From: Favolaschia claudopus
Lineage: Eukaryota; Basidiomycota; Agaricomycetes; Agaricales; Mycenaceae
Direction of reading: 5' to 3'
Assembly (NCBI GenBank): GCA_037176885.1
Contig: JAWWNJ010000001.1
Span: forward strand, 868,001 to 932,000
DNA: 64,000 bases
The translations under genes were made by a program, and so were the position numbers. Numbering within the stretch: the first letter of the stretch is position 1; each line of letters starts with the position of its first letter. Of the stretch, positions 56,201-64,000 are shown in pieces. The notes beneath the pieces were generated by a model. That model was not told the DNA's origin and made no database searches. It saw only the letters and a program-made list of their open reading frames with translations.

Positions 56201-57110
56201 GGAGGCGGTGAATAATGGCTTGAAAACCTCGGATGCAGATTCTTCGAAATCCAGAGGTACGCAGTTTCGGTGATCAGCCAACACCCTCATATTGATGTGC
56301 ATGACAGAACTCAACGCCACGGAGCTTTCATACCTGCTCACACCCTTCGACTTGAAGCGTCTGGAAGCGTACGCCAACAATATGCTAGATTACCACGTCA
56401 TCCTGGATCTTGTTCCCGCTATCGCGACGCTGTACTTCGGACGGCGGCTTGTTAGTGCTGGAGAGGAAGGAGACGTCAAGCTTAGCGCTGTCCAGAGCGC
56501 CATCTTACTCGGGTTGGGCCTTCAGCGGAAAACCATTGAGGAGATCGAGGTCAGTACCACCGCCACAATCCTTATAGTGAAGCTTTGCTGACGGGTCGAT
56601 CGCAGGCAGAGCTCACTTTACCCGTGTCCCAAACGTTAGCGCTGTTCAGCAAGGTCATACGGAAGATCACAAAACGGCTGGTCGGGGTACAGAAAGCTGC
56701 TATTGGCGCAGACATCCCCGAACCGACCACGGCTTTGCCAGCAGCGCCCATAGCAGCGTCTTTGGAAGAGGAGCTGGACGAAGCAGGGGCGGGTGAGATC
56801 AGCAAGGAGAAGCAGCGGCAACGAGAGATGATCGATAGCTTAGATTTGAAGAAGTGAGTTCCCAATACCATGTGCTTTGGAAGCCCGCCCATGCTCATCA
56901 GGTTGACTCTCACGTAGGTATGCTATCAACGATGCGTCGGCGGATTGGAGTATGGCGGAGGGACAGATTGGCAAGGGTCGCGGGAATACGATCGTTAGCG
57001 TCAAGTCAAATGCCGTCGCGGGGCAGAAGAGGAAGAGCGCGGATGAGGTGGAGAAGGTGGATGACGGGAAGGATAAGAAGACGAGACGGGGTAAAAAGGC
57101 CAAGCGGTAA
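53275..57110 (+). CDS. KRE33: RNA cytidine acetyltransferase (NAT10/KRE33 type)
   Basis: A nucleolar enzyme that makes N4-acetylcytidine in 18S rRNA and some tRNAs and is needed for small-subunit assembly. The start at 53275 gives MRKQLDPRIPILINNNVTKN, the expected N-terminus. Exons continue with NLHFLLSQARVSARPSVLWC, YYKESEKILGNTYGMCVLQD and MTSLKQLYTMTMDVHARYRT. The helicase-like module has the P-loop TAARGRGKSAALGLA (about 54350) and a DEAA box, LVIIDEAAAIPLP (about 54715). The GNAT module has SGQFLESGFAALNGGRIVRV and the acetyl-CoA loop MGYGSRALEAL (about 55560). The C-terminal RNA-binding part includes LLRFWKRAGYIPLYLRQTTS. The protein ends in a Lys/Arg-rich tail (RRGKKAKR) at 57110. About ten introns are needed. 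All core motifs look intact. Confidence 0.93.
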
Positions 57111-57225
57111 CGAATGCTTGCTGTGTCAGTTTGGAGAAAAAGTACGTGTATATAGGATGAGTTCCACTGTAATTCAAGTATTCGACGGCCTATCTAGCAT
57201 CTACATTGTACAGCTGCTCGTGCAT

Positions 57226-58666
57226 TTACAGGGTACATTTACAATTTGAACTTGGAGTAATCGTCTATGGGTGGTATGTCTCGAATTCAGTCTTCTTGTA
57301 CCTTGTGCACATTCTACCCAGAAGATCAACGCTTGAACGAACATCGCAGTGAGGAAAAACTCACCTTGCTCTCTGCGAAGGGGTCCAAACCAGCTGCAAC
57401 CCTCGTTCCTGCAATGATACCACTCCAGTCAAGAACCTCGACGGCCTCTTTGCCCGCCTCAGCATGCGCTGTGTGGATCGCGCGCGCCGTGATGAGGTGC
57501 TGGTGCGCGATATCGATGCTTGGCATGGGCGAGTTGTGTACGGCAGTCAGCTGGCGGATGTGTCTGTAGGGCCGACTCAGTGGCCTTGATGGAAAAAAAG
57601 GGAATATGAGCTCACGAAGCATCCTTGATTCCGCCGTTGATAGAGAAACCCGTGGTCGCGTCGAAGTTGTCCGTCGACATACGTTCGGAGTATCGGATGA
57701 TGCTAGGAGAATGATATGAGCATATGTACATCGAACAGCATGGCAAGATCATACCCTGGTGCGGGGAAGATGTCTGCAGAGCGATGAGTCGAGTTTGAAT
57801 GTAACGGTTATCCTTTATGTACCTTTCACGAAGCTGTGAACTTCAGAAGCATCTATGCCCGACTTCTCAGCAAGAGTATACGATTCGGCAAGAATCTCAA
57901 GTGTGCCCAGGATCATGGAGTTTCCGATGAGTTTGAATGTGTTCGCTTTTTCGATGTTTCTTTACAGTCATCTCAGTCTGAACCCACGAAATGAAGGACA
58001 ATTCTTACGCACCCGCCCAGATCGATAACTTTCTTGCCTACAGCCGGCACGAGCATGTACGCGACCTCTTTCTTTGACCTGCGCGGGTATTCGATTCCAT
58101 GAAACAACGAGCGAGGCGTCTTTACTGACCGGTAATCGCCGGACATGACGATGACGAGCTGGGCTGCAGCAGCAACGTAAGGTGTTCCAAACACCGGCGA
58201 CGCTATCAGGTGGCAGTGAGGGACGGATGAGACGAGAACATCGAGTTCCCCAGCAAGAGTTGGGTAGATCGTGCTCGTTTCTACAAAGATTTTGTTCCTT
58301 GCGGGAGGAGTGTGCTATGGATATTGAGTTCAAAGAAGTCGTTCTCAAGCTCACGGTCACCTTCAAAGTCTTGACAAAGTCCTGATAGACGCTCTTGACT
58401 GTTTCGTCGTTGGCAAGAGCGGTAAAGATGACGTCGCATTCGGTCACAACTTGGTCGAGCGTTTGTGCGACCCGAATCTTGCTCTCCCCCAGTTCAGAGA
58501 CAAGGCTTTCCGCCTTTGTAGCCGTCCTATTCCAGACCAAGATCGGAGACGAATTGAGGACATGCGCGGCCCTGTAGTTTGCGAGATTTTTGGCCATGAC
58601 GCCACCCATGGCGCCGAGACCCACAAAACCTATTTGAACGGCATAACTTCCGCCGCTTGGGGTCAC
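57226..58666 (-). CDS. 3-hydroxyisobutyrate dehydrogenase-like NAD(P) enzyme
   Basis: A beta-hydroxyacid dehydrogenase of the 3-HIBDH/6-phosphogluconate dehydrogenase superfamily. The start at 58666 gives MTPSGGSYAVQIGFVGLGAM then GG, with the dinucleotide-binding motif GFVGLGAMG. Later exons read VFGTPYVAAAAQLVIVMSGD, VAYMLVPAVGKKVIDLGG, KANTFKLIGNSMILGTLEIL (the catalytic-lysine helix GNS region) and IDIAHQHLITARAIHTAHAE. In valine catabolism such enzymes oxidise 3-hydroxyisobutyrate, but fungi have several paralogues with other substrates. The last exon is uncertain: the clear donor after DPFAESK joins to an acceptor near 57263, ending at 57226 or, in another phase, at 57239. At least six introns were read. 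Confidence 0.82.
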
Positions 58667-59116
58667 CGGTCTGCTTATCGTGAGGGGTTTCCAAGTGCAA
58701 TACGCTCGATTTCAGTGACCTTGAATATGGGACCGCCGGTGTTTCTGTACCGGATTTGGAGACCGCGTGAAGAGCAGTATGAAGTAGATCGGTCATGATA
58801 TAGAGGCTGGCAATTCGTTGGATTGGGTTTCAACGGCTCACAGACCCTACCTAGATTGCAATGAGATTTAAGATGGAAGAGACAAATCCGGGTAATTGTC
58901 GATGTTGAAATCTAAAGGCCGATACTCACTGACGCGTGACGTCACGCGTCGGGCGTGCGCGAACCTACTTTAACAGGGATGGACATGGTATGAAGGAATA
59001 AACCAGTGGGTTTGAACTTTTCGCTAACTTTTCGGATTATACGGACCGTTAGTTTGAGTGAAAACTGCAGATGCAAGCGGAGGAATTTTCAGCAAAAGAG
59101 ATTTCATTTTCAAATT
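58667..59116. other. Intergenic, no supported gene
   Basis: About 450 bases upstream of the dehydrogenase gene and downstream of the hydrolase gene. Contains a palindromic tgacgcgtgacgtcacgcgtc at 58930-58950 that could bind a bZIP-type (CRE-like) factor. Confidence 0.4.
58930..58950. promoter_or_regulatory. CRE-like palindrome
   Basis: gacgcgtgacgtcacgcgtc is a perfect palindrome centred on TGACGTCA, the full CRE/ATF half-site pair. It lies about 265-285 bases upstream of the dehydrogenase start. Binding by a bZIP factor is inferred from the motif only. Confidence 0.5.
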
Positions 59117-60127
59117 TCAACTCTTCGGGTCGCGTTCTAGGATCCGATCCAACCACGCAACAATTGTCTCCCACATATCATCTACAGCCTCCTTCTTCCT
59201 CGCCTGCCAGGCCTCACCTTTCGGCTGAACCCAAAAATGCATGAAAGTATGCGGCATATCCTTCACACACTCGTACCGCACGGTGTCCGTCTCCCAAGAC
59301 TCAGTAACATCGAAATCCCCCCCTTCCTTCCCCGCGAGCTTCCGAGCAAGAAACGCTCCCTCGTCGCAGAGCGAATCGTCCGAGCTGGTAACGAAAAATA
59401 CGGGCTGAGGTATAGCCTCTCTCGAAGCAAATGCCGGGCTGAGAAGCGGATCGTGCATGTCAACCCCCGCAGATATGTACGCCCAGTCAAACGTCGGCTG
59501 ATCGATGGGTAGCTTTTCTTTCCCGCCCCATGCATTGTTCCGTCCCCGCGTAGGATCACGAAGGCTGCCGCTCCAGTCAGTCAAAGGCTGGATGGGGACT
59601 AAGGCCTTGATCCTGTTTTTCAGCTCGGGGAGCTGCGCCATCACCAAGGTCATCACCGCTCCCGCAGAGAAACCCGAGACCACAACTTTGTCGGTGTCCA
59701 TGATCGGCAACAACTCCTCGTCTGCCAGGACGGCATCGATCAGGGCCGCGAGGTCGCGGTGGGGGATGGGGAACCGCGCGAGGCTGTAGTCCAAGCTGAC
59801 GACAATGTAGCCTTTTGTGGCGAGCAGGTGCGCCTGGGCGTCGTCCATAGAAGGGGAGCCGAGGACGAACCCGCCCCCGTGGATGAGGAAGATGACGGGG
59901 TGTCTCTGGCCGGGGATGTGCGGCGGGAAGTGAATCCTGTTGTCCTTCAGAAGGGGGCGGCAGGCGTAGGTTTTTATGAGGGTGGGGGAGACAGAGGCCC
60001 AGAACGGGGGGTCAAGAGACTTTAGGTAGGAGAGGCCGAAGCGAGCGAAGTACTTGATCCAGAGAGAATGCACATAGAGAGAGAGTCTGGAGAATACGGA
60101 AGGCGGTCGATAGATGCGCGACGCCAT
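59117..60127 (-). CDS. Alpha/beta hydrolase fold-3 (HSL-type) esterase
   Basis: A single-exon 336-residue protein. The oxyanion-hole motif is HGGGF (in FLIHGGGFVLGSPSMDD), the nucleophile elbow is GFSAGA, the acid is in SSDDSLCDE, and the His is in DMPHTFMHFW. Spacing and motif order match the hormone-sensitive-lipase-like alpha/beta hydrolase family (abhydrolase_3). A short hydrophobic and aromatic N-terminal stretch (SRLSLYVHSLWIKYFARFGL) may be a membrane-facing helix; there is no classic signal peptide. Such fungal enzymes hydrolyse short-chain esters or lactones or act in secondary metabolism. The substrate here is unknown. Confidence 0.88.
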   Translation of the reverse strand: MASRIYRPPSVFSRLSLYVHSLWIKYFARFGLSYLKSLDPPFWASVSPTLIKTYACRPLLKDNRIHFPPHIPGQRHPVIFLIHGGGFVLGSPSMDDAQAHLLATKGYIVVSLDYSLARFPIPHRDLAALIDAVLADEELLPIMDTDKVVVSGFSAGAVMTLVMAQLPELKNRIKALVPIQPLTDWSGSLRDPTRGRNNAWGGKEKLPIDQPTFDWAYISAGVDMHDPLLSPAFASREAIPQPVFFVTSSDDSLCDEGAFLARKLAGKEGGDFDVTESWETDTVRYECVKDMPHTFMHFWVQPKGEAWQARKKEAVDDMWETIVAWLDRILERDPKS

Positions 60128-61142
60128 GGTGGTGTTTTTAGCGAAGCAAACGTTGTGTCAGTGTTTTATACCCTTTCCATGTTGAATCAGTCAGCAGCCC
60201 CAGGCACAGTACACACGACATTGGTCGGCGCTCGCAAAATACTTGAAGGTCGGATGCCATTCCGCGAGCGGGCCATTGCCATCTGATCGTGGATCAATTC
60301 CGAGTCGGTGGGGCGCCGCTGGAGCCTGGCGTGCCTCCGCCCCCATTCGCCGAGGGTGAGGGACTGAATTGGTGCAGTGTAGCACTTGTTTTTTTTGTAA
60401 GGTTGTTCGAGCCACGTAGATCATCCAAGACCCCCCTCAGGACCAGGGAAATTTTGAATAGAAGACAAGTGGTGTCGGTCAATGTATTCACAGCGCCAGT
60501 CCGGTCGTGTCCGTTTGAGGGAACATTGGCTACCGAGAAAACAAAACACCGCGCTCCGTTGAAGGTGGTAAAGCATAGATTCGTTTAGATGCAAAGCTGT
60601 ATGTACAAGTTACAAAGCGACATGTCAATTTCCTAGAAAAAAAAATATCAAAATGTCTGACCCAAAACTACGAACGCAGGCAAAAACTTTGGGAGGTCCC
60701 AAGAGGCACTACGCTCAACTCTGAAGGGGCGCGCCGCCACATTTCCCGTGGTTCTGCACGGCGTCAGAACGACGTCGCACAGCGAGAAAAAATGGAGAAT
60801 TCATCTTCCACGAACGTAACAGGCCCAGAGCGTCGACTAGCTAGGGCCTTGACTAGGTTTGTGGTGGGTTAAAGTAGATATCTTCACTCGTAGGAAGGCA
60901 CTGTGAAATTCAGATTTGGATTGACCATGGAAGTTGAAGAAAAGGTCGACAAAGCGTGACATCACAATGTGACCGGCTTCGGACAGCTTGAGACCGGTTT
61001 TGTGCCACCACCCACCTTGAACTTGAACAGTACTAGTGAACGCCTTTGAATTGCTCTAGATCTTTCCAATACTTTGTTTCGGTCCATCCTAGACGCCCTT
61101 CAATCTCCATACACAAATCTCTATACTACTTCTCCTTCTATC
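60128..61142. other. Intergenic, no supported gene
   Basis: About 1 kb between two divergent genes. No motif-bearing frame was seen. It should contain both promoters. Confidence 0.35.
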
Positions 61143-62035
61143 ATGAACAACAACGCTCCAGTGGTCGCCGTCCCCGCCCCCAGACCTCCTCAGATTCGGC
61201 CAAAGTACAGGAGACCCCGCGCAGACAAGACTGCAGCAGAACAGGAGCATCTCAACCTCGTCTTGACTGCTGCAGAGACCGCAATCCGGATATTTCGCCA
61301 GCATGCCTTTCCTGCGGCGATATTCGGTAGTCTTGCATGTAAATTGTATGGCAATTCTCGCTGTCCCAAGGTACGCGGGTCGAATCGCTCGAAAGTCGGC
61401 GGGATTCACATTCGTCGTCGCAGGACGCCGACATCCTAGTATTCCCGCACTCTACCGAAATCCACGCAGAAATCCTCAAACAGCTTCTCGTCGCCTCAGC
61501 CCCGCGCAATTTCTATCTCAAGAACGCGCGCGATCCCGCCGCCACCTACCGCGTTCTCTGGTACCGTAGCAACCCACCCAGCCGCCGAGAAACCAAGGTC
61601 GACATCCTGGTTCCAGGGCCTATGTCTCTCCCCCAAATTCCGGGTTCCCGCATTCGCTGGATATCCAACCTTCCTCTCGCCCCATTCTGTTTCATCTTGC
61701 TGCACAAACTGAAAGGCTGGGCCGACCACCGCGAGGCGCCGGAGGGGTTCAAGCGTGCGCGCCAGAGCACCGACGCCGCAGATGTACGCCGCCTTCTCGA
61801 AATCGCCGCTGAGATGCAGATGCTTCAAGCGACTCCGTTGTGGTGGAAAGATGCGGAGCTTTTCGACGAGCAGCTGCAGACTGATTCAGTGGAGCGGGTG
61901 AAGCTTTATTGCGCCGAATTTCCCGCACGAGCGGAACGCTGGCGCTCCTTGGGATTCGAGGTTCCGGAATCTGGACCTGAACCTGAACCTGATATCGGCA
62001 CGGTTCAATCTCTTCTTGCGGCCATGACGGTCTGA
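61143..62035 (+). CDS. Nucleotidyltransferase-fold protein
   Basis: Two exons with an intron at 61371-61423. The start at 61143 gives MNNNAPVVAVPAPRPPQIRP, a Pro-rich leader. The motif IFGSLACKLYGNSR-CPKDADILVF, split by the intron, fits the GS-x(n)-D-x-D active site of the polymerase-beta-like nucleotidyltransferase superfamily. A third acidic position may be in ETKVDILVPG. The C-terminal half is helical (LHKLKGWADHREAPEGFKRA), with the basic and aromatic residues usual in such proteins. Stand-alone NTase-fold genes of this kind are common in mushrooms but uncharacterised, so the substrate is unknown. Confidence 0.72.
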
Positions 62036-62306
62036 TTTGTAGATTACCTAATGTACCATACTCGCAAGTGTTCGTATCTGTAGCTCAATTTGTAGACATA
62101 GATAATGATTCGTTCATTGAAGTGGACGAAGCGAAGCTCGTTTTGGATTTGGTTTGAGCAGGCGGGTGGGACCAATCGGTTCTTCACAGTGGCCGTCCGT
62201 CGTCGGCACGTCTAGATGCGTTGTGTATCGGGACCACCGGGTGCTGGCCGTCACGGTCGTTGCGGGACGGAACGCGAGATCTTCGACAACATTTCCAGAG
62301 ATGTCA

Positions 62307-63449
62307 TCATCCGTCATCGACTCCGGGTTTCTGGGGAGGATCACGGACAGCTGCTATTATCCCGGAATCAAACATTTCGTCGTCCGGGGGGACATAACTC
62401 CAGCTTCGAAACATGGCGAAGTATAGATCCATCTCCAGCGTGATGTGTGTAGACGGCAGCCAGCGGTCACGAACAGCCACGCGAAGCCGTTTGTCATAAT
62501 TCTCGTCGAGTTCGTTTTCGAGTCGGCGTTGATGAATGCCGCGCATGATGTCCTCTAGATCCCCTGCTAGCTTCTCGACACCGCCAGGAACAAGGAGTTC
62601 TAGACTCCGCAGGCCTATGTGCATCGCACAAGAAACAAACGACTCGCGAACGCCTTCGTCAGTATTCGCTTGAAACAGCGGAGATCCGTCGAACTGCATT
62701 CGCCACAAGTCCTTGTTGAGATATTCTTCCGTCGCGTGAACCATGCTCCGCTGTTGGTCGTAGAATTTATTACTGTCATTTCCCTCTGGATACAGATCCG
62801 CGTAGTACTGGGCCATTTCGTTGTCGGTAAATCGGAACGCGTGGTAGCTATTGATGTTCGGCATGCAATGGACAAACCATTTGCATCGAATAAGACCGCT
62901 GAGCGGCTTGACCTCTGGAGAGAAAGGGAGATACTGCAGATCGTGGTTGTGATGGAATAGCTCGCCGTAGATAGCCCAGGACAGTAATGTTGTTTCGGGA
63001 TCATCACAGACGGTATAGCCATCGAACCCTACGCTCGCAGGCCCTGCAGCGAGATCGAGACGCCTATCCAGTGGATTCAGGACGTCATTTTTGTAGACAA
63101 CCAGTCTGCGAATGTCCTCCATCGAAAGCTCTGCAACGTCCGTTGCGAGTTGTAGCAGGTTGTCGACGCCGCCTTGGACCGCGATCTCAAGCAGATACCG
63201 ACTGTTATTTGATTTGATTGCCCAGTCTGCGAGCTGGCGGGCTGTGGCGGCAATGAGGAGGTGGGGATGAGGTCGGAAGAGAACTCGACCACAGTTGGCA
63301 GCAAGTCGAGGAATGGCTTTCGGAGAGGGATTTGCACATGCGCGGAATAGGGTGCGCGATGTCAAGAACAAGGAGTATAGATCTTCTAAATCGTGCAGAT
63401 ATTCCGGGAGGTCCAAGAGAATATCCAGTGGGAGGGACTCAAGCGACAT
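62307..63449 (-). CDS. F-box-like hypothetical protein
   Basis: An uninterrupted 380-residue frame. Residues 1-45 (MSLESLPLDILLDLPEYLHD followed by LEDLYSLFLTSRTLFRACA) fit an F-box. The rest has no repeat or catalytic motif I recognise and looks helical and soluble, with several Trp/Tyr-rich segments. Long single-exon F-box-like proteins of this type occur in many fungal genomes. A role as an SCF adaptor is inferred from the F-box only. Confidence 0.7.
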   Translation of the reverse strand: MSLESLPLDILLDLPEYLHDLEDLYSLFLTSRTLFRACANPSPKAIPRLAANCGRVLFRPHPHLLIAATARQLADWAIKSNNSRYLLEIAVQGGVDNLLQLATDVAELSMEDIRRLVVYKNDVLNPLDRRLDLAAGPASVGFDGYTVCDDPETTLLSWAIYGELFHHNHDLQYLPFSPEVKPLSGLIRCKWFVHCMPNINSYHAFRFTDNEMAQYYADLYPEGNDSNKFYDQQRSMVHATEEYLNKDLWRMQFDGSPLFQANTDEGVRESFVSCAMHIGLRSLELLVPGGVEKLAGDLEDIMRGIHQRRLENELDENYDKRLRVAVRDRWLPSTHITLEMDLYFAMFRSWSYVPPDDEMFDSGIIAAVRDPPQKPGVDDG

Positions 63450-63523
63450 GATGGGGTGTTGACGAGTTGGAGAGTCTGAGATTGGCTAGGTGGCTTATCC
63501 CCGAATGCTCGACATCATTGATA

Positions 63524-63817
63524 TCAACAATATCGACCCCAAAATGGGAATTTCCCATAGCTACCGTCACCTACGGTCCTACAGAGTTCAATGTAGGCTG
63601 TGGCCACTGCAAGTTCAGACAGATGTTTTAAGCTGATTCTCCCCTCAATCGATCTGGATCTGCTCAAAAAAATGAGATAAAAAGCGTCTGGTTTCTCCTC
63701 ATTCTCTCGGCCATCAATCAGCTTGTAAGGCTCTGCTCCTCCTTCGGGTAGCAGAATCACGGGATAGATTACCGCTGGAGACGCACTAGCAAATTTACAA
63801 TGGGACGCCATGGCCAT
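63524..63817 (-). CDS. Uncertain 97-residue hypothetical
   Basis: A 97-codon frame (MAMASHCKFASASPAVIYPV and on) with no recognised motif. It could be an exon of a gene that continues past the window end, or chance. The remaining bases to 64000 show nothing else. Confidence 0.2.
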   Translation of the reverse strand: MAMASHCKFASASPAVIYPVILLPEGGAEPYKLIDGRENEEKPDAFYLIFLSRSRSIEGRISLKHLSELAVATAYIELCRTVGDGSYGKFPFWGRYC

Positions 63818-64000
63818 TCATTTCTGCAGATGCCATTGATGAGGGCTCAAGGACTACTGAGACTCTTTACCACTAGATTGCCAACGGCCGCCTTTCTATC
63901 ATCCTCCATATAGTGTATGGGTTGTGTTAGAGTGACAGTGGGCTAGTTCGCCCGACCCGTCGCCCCGCCCTTCTTCTCAAGAAGGTCAAGCTGCGGTGCG

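Noticed and set aside
1..64000. CRISPR arrays, bacterial operons or phage defence systems
   Set aside because: No direct-repeat/spacer structure or bacterial-type gene order; genes are intron-rich and fungal.

Overview
The window is nuclear DNA from a filamentous fungus, most likely an Agaricomycete (mushroom-forming basidiomycete). Genes are dense and lie on both strands. Most are cut by many 50-65 bp GT-AG introns, so exons of one gene sit in different frames. There are no bacterial-type operons or ribosome binding sites. Typical eukaryotic genes occur: SRP14, a NAT10/KRE33-type acetyltransferase, a WHEP-domain histidyl-tRNA synthetase, an EPT1/CPT1-type enzyme and a CNNM/Mam3-like transporter. 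Exon boundaries were read by eye from splice signals and protein continuity. Family assignments rest on recognised motifs, not on database searches.

Layout. 0.2-7.3 kb: a CDK-like kinase lacking a visible N-lobe, convergent with a full-size ABCA-type ABC transporter. 7.8-35.4 kb: a scattered array of six tannase/feruloyl-esterase-family paralogues. Three are on the minus strand (7.8-9.6, 10.6-12.3, 22.2-23.8 kb) and three on the plus strand (27.2-28.9, 29.8-31.6, 33.7-35.4 kb). Lying among them are a DUF726 lipase-like gene, an RWD-domain gene, a siroheme-synthesis fusion gene, a tiny MGC-type predicted lipidated protein, a CDP-alcohol phosphotransferase and a tyrosine-recombinase gene. 35.7-44.1 kb: a MAPKK-like predicted pseudokinase, histidyl-tRNA synthetase, a MITE-like inverted-repeat element and a CNNM/Mam3-like gene. 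44.6-52.5 kb: a conserved small hypothetical with an apparent frameshift, degenerate repeats, SRP14 with a duplicated 3' tail, an F-box-type gene with an apparent frameshift, a tRNA-like sequence and an unidentified, probably decayed coding region. 53.3-64 kb: the NAT10/KRE33-type gene, a 3-hydroxyisobutyrate-dehydrogenase-like gene, an alpha/beta hydrolase, a nucleotidyltransferase-fold gene and an F-box-like gene.

The most distinctive part is the tannase array. Five copies keep the Cys-Ser / Asp / His-Cys catalytic set of the family and have signal peptides, which suggests secreted esterases acting on plant phenolic esters. The 29.8 kb copy has lost the Ser nucleophile and the Asp and is frameshifted near its end, so it looks inactive. 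Four of the six share a recognisable sequence block 550-760 bp upstream of the start, so the duplication unit included the upstream region. I did not find a convincing new multi-gene defence or mobile system. The best leads are the decaying esterase paralogue, the pseudokinase, the MGC small protein and several single-base frame breaks.
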